Shown here one piece after another: positions 1 to 12,184 of a stretch of 64,000 nt of DNA. The position numbers and the translations under genes were made by a program. Source of the DNA: Euptelea pleiosperma (Eukaryota; Streptophyta; Magnoliopsida; Ranunculales; Eupteleaceae). The notes beneath the pieces were generated by a model that was not told the DNA's origin, did not search any database, and was given only the letters and a program-made list of their open reading frames with translations. Each line of letters starts with the position of its first letter. The stretch's first letter is position 1. The DNA lies in assembly GCA_035048495.1 (NCBI GenBank), contig CM068542.1, forward strand, positions 38,283,109 through 38,347,108, read 5' to 3'.

Positions 1-4
1 AAAT

Positions 5-250
5 GTGTCATGTGGCACACTCTTTGGGGCCCACTGCCCCTTAAACACACCATAAGTCATCCTGAATGATGATCTCCACCCATTTGATCCGATTAGCCAA
101 AAAAAAAAAATGCTTGATTAGTCTGTAGAAATCACCCCATGAAAGATGCTCGAATCCAATGGCTAGATTATCACCAATCTGGCTTAGGTCCAACAGGGGT
201 GGGCGTTTCATTGATGGATGAGTGGGCTCAAAAGAGTATGCCATGTACGT
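5..250. repeat. Diverged foldback element
   Basis: The left end (ATGTGGCACACTCTTTGGGG) pairs imperfectly with the reverse complement of the right end around 225-248 (GTGGGCTCAAAAGAGTATGCC). The interior carries the 'gtgattt/aaatca' type core seen in the R2 foldbacks elsewhere in the window. No coding content is convincing. It is an old, non-autonomous foldback (MITE-like) copy; the target duplication is not recognisable. Confidence 0.5.
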
Positions 251-1014
251 GAAATCACATGTAGGTCGTTAGAAGTCCCTGACCCACAAATGTAGGTTAG
301 AAGTCAATAAATTATGCTCATGCAATCAAAGGTTCAAGATGATCTGATCAAAAATGGTTTTCTAGGTTATCACCCATCTAAGAAACTGAAAATTGGGTTA
401 GTACCAAGTGAGATTGGACATGATAAAGAGTATCAACAACCATCCATCCATCCATTGAAAAGTCTTCTATCAGATCGCTATGATCTTCCAATCAGTGCAG
501 CTAAATGATTAAAGTTGTGGGCCAGGGATTCACAATTATGGATTGGTGGGCTACATTCCCACGTAGAGATGGTTTGCTGTTGTACAAAAGCTTATCCCTT
601 CTTCTAGAACGGCGGCAACGGCCAGACATGCGCACGTACGCACCATGCTCTACTTAGGACAACTCGTTTATGAAAATCTGTGCCAAAATTTTTAGGAAGG
701 TTCCCCCTACCTAAGGTGTGGGCCCAACCTACATGCCATCACCATTTGTTTTAAACTCAAATGGAATGAGATGTTGATGGGCCATACTGTTCCAATGGGC
801 TTTTAGGCATGGCTTCTGTACAATGGGCCCGGGCTCAGGCTTAAATTTTATTTATAGGCCCCAAAGCTCGGCCTGGCTTAAATTTTAAGACCCGCCAGGA
901 AATTGACTGGGCATGGTCTTAACTCTTGATAAAAGACAAGGCATTGGTCTGGCCCAATTCGAATTGTCTGAACCATAATAATTATTCCTGGGCCGGGATA
1001 GAGCTTCAACAACC

Positions 1015-1110
1015 GAGAACCTGCTGCATCTGATGCAGATTGGGAAGGATCTGCTAAAGAAGCTGGAGTCGAGGATGAACGTGGAAAAGATTCCTTGGAA
1101 GGGAACCGAT
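1015..1110 (+). pseudogene. Decayed exon-6 remnant of a patatin-like gene
   Basis: Translation from 1015 begins [16 protein letters not shown], matching [16 protein letters not shown] of exon 6 in genes A and B, then follows with a degraded SRxNxE and GT(D/N)EE segment. No other patatin exon lies upstream and there is no intact acceptor. The match stops where a foldback right arm (about 1,110-1,226, the R2 type also found in introns of A and B) begins. This is a relic of a seventh array member of the A/B lineage. Extent is approximate. Confidence 0.75.
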
Positions 1111-1239
1111 GAAGAAGTCCACCGAGCAGTGGGCCAAACATCCTTGACGTCAGTGGGCCCAGAGGGCACCGGTGAGTAACAAAACTGATGCTAGCTGAGG
1201 CTTTTGGTGTGAGCTAAAGCTTGTTACATCGCGACCCAA

Positions 1240-1460
1240 TCAACAATCCCATTGCCACGTGTACGGATTGGACTGCAAAGCATAAGAAGTGCATCCTTAT
1301 AGGAGAAATTTTTTGAAGCGGCCATCATGCGCCAATGATCGTGCGCCACATATACTCATGATTACTTTTTAAGAAGTTTTTTAAAACCGGAGTGTATATA
1401 AACGCGTGTTCTCATTGAGAGTCAGAAGACTTGGAAGTCGGAACCCACCTAGAAGATTAT
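1240..1460. repeat. Segment duplicated at 12,998-13,195
   Basis: Both places contain the string ACGTGTACGGATTGGACTGC, followed by AAGAAGTGC and, about 150 nt later, the string AGAAGACTTGGAAGT. The middle part differs. It marks the left border of a segmental duplication that carried the A/B lineage. No gene is visible. Confidence 0.65.
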
Positions 1461-3400
1461 TCAGGTCAAGGGTCAACCAAAGAGGACGACGCAGACCACT
1501 AGATTTGTAGACGTTTTCTTTAGAACTGAAATATGTAGCCAGTCGTTTTTGAGGTCTACGAATTTAGGCCATGTGGCTGCCAAACTAAAGACAAATGACT
1601 GCTGGAATGACGCCAAACATTGGTTGGTGGGTCTTCGGTGGCGCTGCCGATGAAAATCATAATCATAATAATTAACAATAGAGCATGTGCATTCAGTTTC
1701 GGACACTGATGTCATACCCCCAGTGGCATTATAGTACAATATCACATTGGGACGATTTCCTACACCTTACATGGTTATTCTAAAATCCAACGGATGTCAT
1801 TGAGCCTTGGTATTATAATTTCCTTTTTTTTCGGAAGTTTCCACACACCATATACACCGAGAATGGAGGTTTCTATTCGAAATTGTTTTTGAGTATTAAC
1901 CTCATGGTGCCATCACTACGCCTGTTTCGGTACCCACTAGGAACGGTTCCAGTTCCTAGTGGCTCTGGTTCTGGTATCCAAACAAGTGGTTCGAAAACCA
2001 AAACTGATAAATATCCGGTTCTTTGCACGTGGAGTATCGATATCGATCGGTATAACTATGTCGTAGAAAAAATGTGAAACATAAATAAATAAAATAAAGT
2101 TATTTTCAATGCTAAATTTAGAATAAAAGTTGATGTTTTGAAGTACGCACACTATTATATACTAGGGGAACACCATGTGTCATGCACGTGCACTGGCACA
2201 TGGCATAGACCTCGGGTACTGTATATAGACATTTGGCCCATCCCTATTTCCACCTACATATATAATAAAATTCATCCTGATTAGTAAATTCTATCTGTTG
2301 GATTAGAGTCTCTTTCATAGTTTATTTTTAACCATAGATTGTTAGCGGTATTTGGGGTTCTCAGATTCAAAGGTTAGAAATCACCGACAACTCTTTCACG
2401 TTAAAATATTTTACTTTTTTATTTTTATTTTTATATACATTGAGTTGTGCATGCCTCTCGAAATAGTAGGTGGCACGTGTTTTGCATGTGAGTGGTTATA
2501 AGGGCATTTTTGAAAGCAGTGAGAAGGTAGGAAAGTTTAAACTGAAAATGCTATTTTGGAAATATTAGCAAAATAGGGACAGTTTTAAAAATTTACAACC
2601 TTAAGCGACAATTCTGAAAGATTGATTCGGCAAAGGGTCATGATGTAACAAGGCATATGTCACGCATTTTGGCATGTGAAAGCACATCTTTTGTTACTCG
2701 TCATTGCCATTTGGACCACGGATCGCATGGACCCTCCAAGATTTTCTTAATAGAATTCCAAAGTACATCTTATCAGGGGGCCAGGGGAACATATATACCT
2801 TAGCCCTCAAGATGCTAACAATTGAAAGATGAAAAAAATGTATAAGTGCCAAAGCTTACAAAGTATTCAAACCTAAGCTCTAATGTAAGGAGTGTCAATC
2901 TTGTCCAGATAAATAAAACCAACAAGTCTATTTGGCTGAGGACATGCCTCAACCTTATTATGCCGTGACACGTAGGGAAGGTCAAGGGTTGAGACATCTC
3001 CTTGACTAAATGGGTGATGCAAGCTGAACTCTTAATTTTGAGGCGTAAATTTGAAGATTGTGACAACTCAAGAGAGTTTGAAGAATAAAATTTTGAAGTT
3101 AATATACTATTATATAATAAAAATCAGGGTTGGCGACGCGGCGGGCTTCAAATGACATTTCAAACCAATATCTCCAAAATACCATCATTTTTGTTTTTGT
3201 TTTTGTTTTCCTAGATTATTCATTCAGTTAGGTTCTTTTGTCTTTTGGCTTCAAGACACATACATCACCCCTATCCCGTGTTTGAAAATAGTCTCCAAAA
3301 AAAAATAAAAATAAAAAACTCTGCAGTCTCATCTTCCCAAGCAACATTTAAAGAAAAAAAAAATACCACACATTGGATATGATTGAATGGAGTAAAACTT
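1460..3400. other. Gene-free stretch with repeat relics
   Basis: AT-rich DNA with short, unsupported reading frames only. A patch at about 1,925-2,000 is rich in GGTTCC/GGTTCTGG words, resembling the GGAACC-rich hAT-like element at 49.9 kb. The stretch 2,340-2,640 resembles 14,085-14,330 (shared motif CAACTCTTTCACG/CAACTGTTTCACG followed by a GGCACGTGTTTTGCA word), so it is also duplicated. No gene is supported. Confidence 0.5.
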
Positions 3401-3414
3401 TGATGACAGGGCCC

Positions 3415-3590
3415 TGTCAATATGAGACACGTGGCAGAATCTTAGAGGACGTTTTTTCCGATCACTAGGTGGACCTATAAACAAAAAATCAGTTTGATTA
3501 GTGATTTCACACCTTTGGATCCTTGTACCTCAAATAATGGTCAAATTCACATCAACCCATGGAAATAATTCCAATCCAATGTCCAACTTG
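3415..3590. repeat. R1 foldback family, partial copy
   Basis: Contains the R1 signature: ATGAGACACGTGGCAGA, then CTTAGAGGACG, then GGTGGACCTATAAAC and CAGTTTGATTAGTGATTT. Full copies are at 30,228-30,618 and 61,989-62,294. The right arm is missing or replaced here. Confidence 0.6.
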
Positions 3591-3705
3591 ACTGCAGGTG
3601 TCATCGAAGGTTTACTCATATGTTTAGCCCACTCCTTAGTAGGCATTCATACCAAATTGCCCTTCCAACAGAAAAAGTTAAAAGACACTTAAATTGGCGT
3701 TTGCT

Positions 3706-4795
3706 TTATGGTGGTGGAGATTAAAATTAGAAGGTGTGGCTTTCACAAACCGAATTAAAAATACCAAGTAGAAATCCATCGGTGCTCATAAATTCATGTT
3801 CAGGCCATGAATTTATTCTCATGGTATAGGTCCTATCCAACGGCTTGGAACCAAGGAGGACGTACTACGAGTCCGGAGGGTCATCAAAGAATACCCTTTC
3901 TTCGGAACAAAGTCATTCATTTCAAATACCAAAGCACGTCGCGCCGATGATTATTAATATAAAAACAAAAAATTAATTGTCATCCCTAGGCTGATAGGCT
4001 CAGATGATTGGATGGTCATAGAAGTTTGTGTGGTGTAAATCTCAAAGACTATAGCTGTCCTGACTTGGGACGAAGATAAGGGATGACATCGGCCACTTGG
4101 GACGATGGTAACTGTCTATTAAAAAATGGTAAGTATTGTAATCATCAAGTTATGATCATCCCTGTTTGAAAAATGATCAAAATATTGTTTGTATTATTTT
4201 AATATTTTTTCAAAATATAATCATCAATAATGATAAAAATATTTTTTTTTCTAATATAATAGCCATCGTAATGTTTTTTTGATTTTTGATTTTGGGTGTT
4301 ACATAATGGGGTTGGGGCATTACTATTATAACAACCGTTATTTTCGTTGTAACGCCTTTTAAATTATGATCATTATGATCGATCATGACAGTCTGAACTT
4401 AGGGCATGTTTGATTGCACATAATTTTTTTTTCGAGAAAATACATATGGGAAATGCCTTAAATGGCTGATTGATTGCAACTGAAAACACATATTTCAATC
4501 ATGTGAGAAAATAAATGCATATTTTCAAGGGACAGTTGTGTTTTCCCAAGGAAAATGCAATTTTTCCACTTGGCAATCAAACACACCCTTGGGGATAACG
4601 GTAGGGATGAAAACATAAGGGTGGATGCTAAAACTGCCAACCTTCACCTTTACTTTTAAGGACCTGTGTCATTGCGCATCGGATAGAAATAATATAATCA
4701 AACTTTGCTAATCCTCCTCTGAAATGCCCGTCCCGTTCTACACTCTTCGAACCCACCGATGATGACCGACCCATGACGCTTAGCTCACCACTTAA
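3706..4795. repeat. Upstream block of the A/B lineage, copy 1
   Basis: This block is shared, with indels, with 10,600-11,612 and 14,922-15,690. Markers are CTTTATGGTGGTGGAGATTA at the left edge, GGAACCAAGGAGGACGT near 3,850, AGAAGTTTGTGTGGTG near 4,023, and a GGTAGGGATGAAAA word near 4,600. Here and at 15 kb a patatin gene follows downstream; at 10.6 kb none does. It includes a degraded copy of the AACGG-rich MULE-like element (about 4,270-4,380). Confidence 0.65.
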
Positions 4796-5368
4796 TAAGC
4801 GTGATTGTTGAATTCTAGCCATTCAATATCAATACCCAAAGAAAAATCTCAAATCAACATCCAAAAATTACCCCACTGAAAAAAAGCTCCAATACAACAG
4901 CTAGAAATCACCAATCAGACTGATTTTTCGCGTATAGGTGCACCAAACATTCGCGGAGGACCAGTGGGCTCAAAAATTGCCATGTGGCATTTTTGGAACG
5001 ATAGGAACACAGGTTTTTTATTTATCATGTGGTTCGTAGAGACTTCTTGCTTGTCAAAAATGACCGTACATTTTCCACGGACCAAATTGTAACTTCACAC
5101 GAAAGCATCAAAATTGAACTATTCGCCCTCATGGGCGTCTATGGTATGGGTAAAGAAGATAGGTTTTTTTTTTCAAACTTGTCGGATGGGAGGTGCACTT
5201 CAAAGTCAAAAATTCCAATAAAGAGAGTTACAGAAGATGCTTTCGTAGGGTCATGGGGTCACAATCTAGACCGTTTAGTCTCCACTCTCCATTATTAATT
5301 GCATGGGCCATACGGCTTGCCAATAAAAAAAATAAAAAAATAAAAAATTTACATGGGCTGCAATTTAT

Positions 5369-5374
5369 TATAAA
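5369..5374 (+). promoter_or_regulatory. TATA box of patatin-like gene A
   Basis: TATAAA in the context ATTATAAATGG, 110 nt before the ATG at 5,484. The same context occurs before gene B at 16,086. Confidence 0.6.
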
Positions 5375-5483
5375 TGGTAACCTTGAGATGATCCACTTCC
5401 CCACAAAAGGTTCTTTGTTTCTATCAACACGCAAGTCTCCTAGCTGTTCTAAGTTTCTTACTTCTCTACTTCCATTTGCAACA

Positions 5484-8400
5484 ATGGCGACCCCTGCTAA
5501 CAGTGCTGCTGTTAATGGAAGTCCAAATCTTCCACCTGCAGCAGGTAGGATGATCACGGTTTTGAGCATCGATGGAGGTGGCATTAGAGGAATAATTCCG
5601 GGGACCATCCTCGCCTTCCTCGAATCAAAGCTTCAGGTACTACCGCACTTCTAATTTCCATCAATGTAATACACTTTATCGCGCACAGTAGAGAAGGCTA
5701 AACATGTTTCTGTGTTATAGGAATTGGATGGAACGGATGCGAGACTTGCCGACTACTTCGACGTCATCGCAGGAACAAGCACAGGGGGACTAGTGACTAC
5801 CATGCTTACGGCTCCCAACAAGAACAATCGTCCTCTTTATGCTGCCAAGGACATCAACGACTTCTACTTAAAGCACTGCCCAAAGATCTTTCCTCAAAGT
5901 GGGTAAGTAAAAGAAACAGGCCGATCTTCTTAAAAGAAACAGGAATTCAATCTAACCAGTGCATTTTTTTTTTCTGGGATCACTCATGACCGCAGGGTTG
6001 TTTAGCCCGCCACACACCAAAAGTCACCTTGATTGGTAATCTCTAGCCATTATATTTTAGCACTTTTTTTTTAGGAATGATTCTAGCGGTCGGATTCAAA
6101 CATTTTTTTTGGATACCATATCCAACCAGTATATACTAGAAATTATCAATCAAGCTGATTGTGGTTTAGTGGGCCTAGAACAATGCGTTAGGTAAGGCCA
6201 CTGACATCACTATTCCCAATTAATAGTGTCCACCAGGGATATCTCGTTCAGTAAATGTCAACTCTAGTATATGATCATGTAACCATCCAATCTACTGACT
6301 TTTTTCTTTCTGGGCGGTCTAGATCATCCCATTTGGTAATTTTTCATGTACCCGATCTCTTCAGTAGGAAATAAAAATGGTGGGTCCTACTCCTTTGTTG
6401 ATGCTTATCCCAATGTTTTAGTTTATGATTGATCGAGAAAACTTTTAGAGTATTTTAGTAACACCCGCTTTAAAATTTGAATTAAGTAGTAATACGGCCT
6501 TATACTTTCAAAATTTAGGATTACTCCCCTTGACCTAGTTTAACCATCATTTGACTAACTTTAAAACGTGACATGTATATCATGCGCCTGTTAATGCACC
6601 TATGGTTATCCTAACGATCTCCTCACCACAGAGATCATCCCCAGCAAAAATCAGCCATTGATTCATCTTCTATGTGGGTACACCAAACTGGGTGTAAAAA
6701 ATGGGGGTCCCTTGAGCCCGACCCTATGAAGAGAGTGTAAAAATATTCCTATTAGTTTGGGTATTTTTTTAAGGGTCGTGATGTAACAAGTTATACCTGA
6801 GATCTTTTCAAATGCGGAAGGGGCATTTTTTGTAGTCGCGGCTGCCATCTGGGCCCACTCACCGCATGGATGTTTAGCCCAACACTTAATAGACATTCAT
6901 ACCGAAAATCAGCTTGTTTGATTATTTCTACCCGTTGATTTTAGTACTAAAAAAATGGTTACATTCAACGGCTATAAGAGCACCTTAAAAAATGCTAAAA
7001 AGTGCTAAAATCTAATGGTTATAGATTATCAATCAGGATGATTTTTGGTATGTACATCCACCAAGGGGTGGGATAAACATCCATGCAGTCAGTGGGCCCA
7101 GATGACAGCGGTGAGTAACAAAAATCGTGCTTCCCCATTTGAAACAGTTTCAGGCATACCTTGTTACATCTTTTTCCTTTTTATTATGAAAATCAGTATT
7201 CATAATTTTGTATGTTGCTCGAAGGCGAACAATCTCTTTAGACATTTTCTGATTCACGGATGGTTTGTTCTGTCAACGCAGGAACGGCTTCCTCAGTTCG
7301 GCAATGGGCTTGTTCAATGTGGCCACAGGGCCTAAATATGACGGAAAATACCTACGGTCCTTAACACAAGAACTGCTCGGTGATGCCACGATCGACAAAA
7401 CTCTTACAAATGTGCTCATCCCAACTTTCGACGTCAAGCTCCTTCAGCCCACCGTCTTCACAACCATTGAGGTATGATTGAAATGTAGAAGTTTGAGTTT
7501 ATTGATGAAACTTCGGCGCCATCAATTCTTTTCCCGTGTATACCTGTTCCTCAATTCTTTTCCTTATTACCCATTACAGGCAAAAACTGATGTCTCTAAG
7601 AATGCACGATTAGTGGACATCAGCATCAGCACCTCCGCAGCTCCCACATATCTCCCAGCACATTACTTCGAAACAAAGGACTCCAACGGTAACACTCGGA
7701 AATTCGACCTTGTCGATGGTGGGGTCGCAGCAAATAACCCGGTATGTCTCATGAAATGCGACTTGAAAATCAATAGTCTGCAAAATCCATGTAACTAACT
7801 AATTAACTAACTTTGCAGACACTACTGGCCATGAGCCATGTAGCGAGGGAGATTCTGTTGCACAACCCGAATTTCTCCCCTATCAATCCAATGGATAGCA
7901 CCAGGTTCCTCGTCATCTCCCTCGGGACTGGAATGGCTAAGCACGAGGAGAAATACAACGCGACTGTAGCCTCTAAGTGGGGTTTGCTTGGATGGGCTTA
8001 CAATAATGGAGCCACACCCTTGATTGATGTTTTCAGCCATGCAAGTTCAGATGTGGTCGACATCCATGCGTCGGTTCTCTTCGAGTCCGGCCATGTTAAG
8101 AAGAACTATCTCCGCATTCAGGTACCAAGCTATGATCTTATTGATTTTGATAATTGATTAAATTTGAAAGGTAGTTGAATTTTGAAACAATTGGATGAGC
8201 TTATCAAAAATAAAAATTGCAAGAATTAGGGGAACAATTCGTTAAAAAAAAATAGGGCAATGCCACGTGGCACACTTTTCAGGTGGATGAATAAAGTCGT
8301 AGGTTCGAAATGACCTGATTAACCTTGTGGTGGATGAATAGGATGACACATTGACGGGAAATGCATCGTCGGTTGACATTGCGACGAAGGAGAACCTGCT

Positions 8401-8578
8401 AAATCTGGTGCAAATTGGGAAGGATCTACTTAAGAAGCCAGTGTCGAGGGTGAATTTGGAGTCGGGCAAGTTCCAAGAGGTTCAAGGAGAGGGCACCAAT
8501 GAAGTGGCCATTACTCGCTTCGCCAAGCTGCTCTCAGATGAACGCAAGCTCCGAAAGGCCAAAGTGCGTGCTCAGTGA
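5484..8578 (+). CDS. PLP2: Patatin-like protein 2 (acyl hydrolase), gene A
   Basis: Predicted 408-aa plant patatin-like phospholipase (pPLA-II/PLP2 type), a soluble lipid acyl hydrolase that in this family releases fatty acids from phospho- and galactolipids. CDS exons are 5484-5636, 5721-5902, 7282-7471, 7580-7741, 7819-8121 and 8342-8578; all introns are GT-AG and phases join cleanly. The start ATG lies in ACAATGGCG and opens MATPANS. Visible motifs are DGGGIRG (residues 30-36), the nucleophile elbow GTSTG with Ser71, a [14 protein letters not shown] block, and the dyad Asp in VDGG (Asp221). No signal peptide is seen, unlike secreted potato patatin, so the protein is probably cytosolic. Intron 2 (1,379 nt) holds two R2 foldback copies. 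A polyadenylation signal AATAAA is at 8,719-8,724. Closest copy in the window is gene B. The gene appears intact; the precise paralogue name is by family only. Confidence 0.93.
5975..6205. repeat. R2 foldback in intron 2 of gene A
   Basis: The left arm has TGTTTAGCCCGCC and CACCTTGATTGGTAATCTC; the right arm has ATTATCAATCAAGCTGATTG and a GTGGGCC word. It is a non-autonomous foldback with loosely paired arms. Confidence 0.55.
6779..7170. repeat. R2 foldback with extended arms, intron 2 of gene A
   Basis: The left outer arm GTGATGTAACAAGTTATACC pairs with the right outer arm GGCATACCTTGTTACATC. Inner arms carry GCATGGATGTTTAGCCCAAC and its inverse GGGATAAACATCCATGC. It is the longest clear R2 copy. 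Related right arms occur at 1,110-1,226 and 17,460-17,575. Confidence 0.65.
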
Positions 8579-8870
8579 CAAATTTGCTGATGTAAAAGAA
8601 AATCCAAACACAAATTCTCTTTTTCTTTGCGCGAGTGTCTTTGTAGCTAATACATTTCTTTTGGTTGATAGAAGGAAAAACTTAGCTTCTTGCTTTACTG
8701 CTCCAATGACCTAGAGCTAATAAAGAGTCATTAGTTGATTTTAATTTGGATCATTGATTGGGATACTACTTCTTAATAGGATAGACGTTGTACAGTGTTG
8801 AAAGAAAGAACAATAAAGCAAGTTCGAGGTACATCCATGGATTCACACAGATTCCACTAAGCTCTAAGGC

Positions 8871-9016
8871 AACAGTGGCAGACCCAGGAGTCCCCCCCCC
8901 CCCCCAAGATTTTCCTTTTTTGCGATTTTACCCTCCCTTGATCAACCCCGCGATTTTACCCTCCCTTGATCAATTTTTTTGCCATCCCTTAATCAAATTC
9001 CTGAGTCCGCCACAGC
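8871..9016. repeat. Small TIR element with a C-run
   Basis: Ends GTGGCAGACCCAGGAG and CCTGAGTCCGCCAC are inverted repeats. The interior has a run of about 14 C and a duplicated ACCCTCCCTTGATCAA word. Similar GTGGCGGAGCCA-type ends occur at 10,500 and at 31,222-31,409. Confidence 0.5.
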
Positions 9017-9059
9017 AATCAATGATTGTCTCTAATCAATCGAGGTATATATAACTCCA

Positions 9060-9470
9060 AGACGAAAGTAGGGTTTTCATATCTTTAATACTCTTAAAGG
9101 AAAAAAGACCTCAAAAAATAACATAAGGGGTATGTCAAAACAAACCAAGTCACGGGGGTATACCAAATTTCAAAGATATTAACATAGGGGGTATCAAGCT
9201 CAATCACAGAGGACACACCCCTTTTCTGACCGGCCCCTCTCTGTGTTCGTGCGCTCAGCTGTGGATTTCATGAATCGAACTGTGGTTGTCAGCGCCCCAA
9301 AAACTGAAAAAGTGATGCCAGCTAGGCGCTGACAACAACTGTTTGATTCCAAGAAGCCAACGGCCCAGCACACGAACACGAGAGGGGTCCGAAAAAAGGT
9401 CTCCTAAGCCCGACCCCCCCAAAAAAACACTTCCAAAATTATCGACCAAGTTGCAAAAATTTTTAAATTG
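9060..9470. repeat. MULE-like relic followed by a GTGTTCG hairpin
   Basis: 9,100-9,195 contains two GGGGTAT(G)TC/GGGGGTATAC words typical of the element ends at 37.26, 38.4 and 60.3 kb. 9,235-9,430 is a hairpin whose arms carry a GTGGATTTCATGAATC word and its inverse TGATTCCAAGAAGCC. The same hairpin type recurs at 14,340-14,880. Confidence 0.5.
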
Positions 9471-9544
9471 CCTCTACACATGAATCTTCCAAAGCAGCCA
9501 TTTCATTGGAGCTTTGCTATTTTGCCACTTTCCAAAAGCCCTAC

Positions 9545-9775
9545 AATAGTGCTTTGGTATTGGAATTTGATGACGTCGTCCCGAAGAAAGAGTATTCTCT
9601 AAGGTCCAAACTGTTGGATGACACTCCGATCACGTAAGACGTACGTCCAACTTGGTTCCAAGCCGTTGTTGGATAATAATGTTACGAGGAACGTCCAACG
9701 TTTGGACCCCGAAGGAGACATCTAGTTGAGCCGGACACCAACCTTTATCCTTTCGATAATAAATTATTGGTCTGG
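9545..9775 (-). repeat. Inverted copy of the segment at 15,000-15,200
   Basis: On the minus strand this reads AAAGGTTGGTGTCCGGCTCAA, then GGAACCAAG, GGACGT and AACCCTTTCTTC-like words, in the same order as 15,020-15,185 on the plus strand (a shorter version lies at 3,830-3,910). It is an interspersed repeat with at least three copies in the window. Confidence 0.6.
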
Positions 9776-9879
9776 GCTGAATTGATTAGCAATGACCGAT
9801 ATCTACTCGGTCTTTTTCAGTCAGTTCTTGAAAGCTACTTTTATCTCCACCACCATAAAAGATAAAAGGGTCCGGATTA

Positions 9880-10190
9880 ATGGCGGACAACCATTTTTGA
9901 CAACTAGTTTTGATAACCATTTTGGCGGACCCACATAGAAGATGAACCAATGGCTGATTTTTGGTGACAATGACCTCTATGGTTATAAGTTTCTATTTTT
10001 TACTTGTAACTTGAAAACCACATTTGATGGGGTTAGAAATTTCAGAATGAACTGATTTTTTTGTAGGGGTCATCTATATAGTGAGTAGATCATCCTCACC
10101 AAAAATCAGCCATTGATTCACCTTCTAAGTGGGTCCGTCAAAATAGTTGTAAAAAATGGTGGTCCCCCCCATCCCGACCCAAAAGATAAA
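9880..10190. repeat. R3 foldback family copy
   Basis: The left part ACCATTTTGGCGGACCCACA with AACCAATGGCTGATTTTTGG mirrors the right part CACCAAAAATCAGCCATTGA with GTGGGTCCGTCAAAATAG. Other copies are at 35,985-36,400, 41,509-41,844 and a fragment at 51,720-51,920. Confidence 0.6.
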
Positions 10191-10599
10191 CCCTAAAGTG
10201 AAAAACACGTGAAACATGTGCCACCTACTACTTATTAGGGGAGAGGCAAGCATAACTCAATGTATGTAAAAAGAAGCGATCGAGTAATGGACACAAATGA
10301 ATGTTGAAATGTCTTGATTTGTTGTGAGGAGGGTAACCATAACATGAAAAACTCACTATGCAGTTGGTTGTCCAACACGATCTCCATGTCGGCCCCATCA
10401 CCGGGTTTAAGAAATGGGTGTAGCTCTAGAGGGATTCTAAAAAGAAAAGGAAGTAAAATATGTTTACGCGAAAGAATTATCAATATTCAAATTGACCTAG
10501 TGGCGGAGCCAAGAAGGGGCCAAGGAGGGCAGTTACCCCGCCGAAAATAAAATTATGGCTCCTCGGCTAAATTGTCTTTATTGGTATTCAACAATATTT

Positions 10600-11612
10600 A
10601 TTAATACAAAGGAACCAAAGGGTGGGTGATTATTAATATAAAAAGAAATTGTCATCCTTAGGCTCAATTGGATGGTAATAGAAGTTTGTGTGGTGAATCT
10701 CATGGACCCCCCCGCTGTCCTGACCTAGGGACGATGATAGGGGATATATATCGACCATTAGCTAGGGACAATGGTAACAGTCTATTAAAAATTGACTAAT
10801 ATTGTCATCCGACTCAGAAAAACGGCCGATTTTTCTGTTATTTTCTGCTATTTTTCATTTTTTCTGCTCGTTTCCTCTTTTTTTTTTTTGTTTTTGAAAA
10901 TTTGAATTTCAGTGCCATTTTTTCCATTATTTCCCCTGAACGTTACAATTCATTATAATGGAAAAAACGGTAACACCCCCAGTCCGTTAAACCAAGGTGA
11001 CCGTCCTAACTGTATAACGGAATGGGGGCATTACTGTTTTTTCCGTTAAAACGAAAAAAAAAATGCTCAGGGGCAAAAACGGAGAATATAATGGGAAAAC
11101 GGAAAAAAAGATGCTGAAATTCAAATTTTGAATTTTAAAAATGAAAAATAACGAAAAATAGAATATAACAGAAAAATAACGGAAAAAACAAAAATAACGG
11201 CCGTTTCTTTTCACAAAATTTTCCAGAAAATAACAGTCGTTATTTTCATTATAACAGCAAAATAACGGAAAATACGGCCGTTATTTTCATTATAACGGCC
11301 GTTATTTTTTAGACGTTTTAACGGTCCATAACGTAACGGGTAGGTCCGAATCCATTATAACGGCCGTTTTTTAAACCTTGATTGATTGTACTTCATATAC
11401 AGATCACATCATGATGATCATTACAGTCTGCACTAAGGGATAAGGGTAGGGATGAAAAGACAAGGGAGGATGCTAAAAGCCTAAAACTGCCTGACCTTCA
11501 CCTTTACTTTTGAGGAGCTGTGGATAGCATCAAACTTTTCTAATCCCCCTCTCAAAATGCCACGCTCTACACTCCTGTGCTCACCGACCCATGATGCATG
11601 ACTCACCAAGAA
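10600..11612. repeat. Orphan A/B-lineage upstream block (no gene attached)
   Basis: Homologous to 3,940-4,795 upstream of gene A. Shared strings are GATTATTAATATAAAAA, AGAAGTTTGTGTGGTG, GGTAGGGATGAAAA, CTTCACCTTTACTTTT and ACCGACCCATGA, ending at GACTCACCA. The middle (about 10,900-11,380) is an expanded AACGGCCGTTATTTT-rich MULE-like element. Unlike the copies before genes A and B, homology stops at about 11,612 and no patatin exon follows. Confidence 0.65.
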
Positions 11613-11934
11613 CCATCATCATAACTGAAGGATGGTGTTGACCAAATCAGACGAGTTACTGTAAATCTAAAAAGATTAACCATCGCCTTTACAATTAAAG
11701 CAGACACAATTATCCAAGGACCCACATTTTTTTTGAAAAATTTTAGATGCAGAGGACTTGGATTCCGTGGATGCAAAGGACTCTCGTGGCACTACGTAAT
11801 GCATTTTCTTGGGCCCACCAACCGAAGCAGCCATATTACCCATGGACCCACATTTTTTTAATTTTTTTGGGGAAAATTTTATATGCAGGGGACTTTGGAT
11901 TCAGTTGACTCAAATGACTCGCATGAATGTTTAC

Positions 11935-12180
11935 AGTTTACCTTACCCCTTGGTGGATATACACACAAAATCTCCCTGATTGGTTATCTTTAGCCATTAG
12001 TTTAGCACTTTTTATTAGTGATTGTAGCCGTTGGATTCAAACATCTTTTTTGGTACAACACATGTAAAAAAAAGTCTCAATCAAGCTGATTTCAGTGTGT
12101 ATATCCACTAAGGCGTGGCTAAACATCCATTCGGTTAGTGGGCCCAAATAATGCACCAAGTAGGCCCATGAGAGTCCTCT
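11935..12180. repeat. R2 foldback family copy
   Basis: Left arm CCCCTTGGTGGATATACACA and TCCCTGATTGGTTATC; right arm AATCAAGCTGATTTCAGTGT, TATATCCACTAAGG and AACATCCATTCGGTTAGTGG. Upstream, 11,740-11,930, is a GGACTTGGATTC-containing duplication (two copies, about 140 nt apart). Confidence 0.6.
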
Positions 12181-12184
12181 ACAT

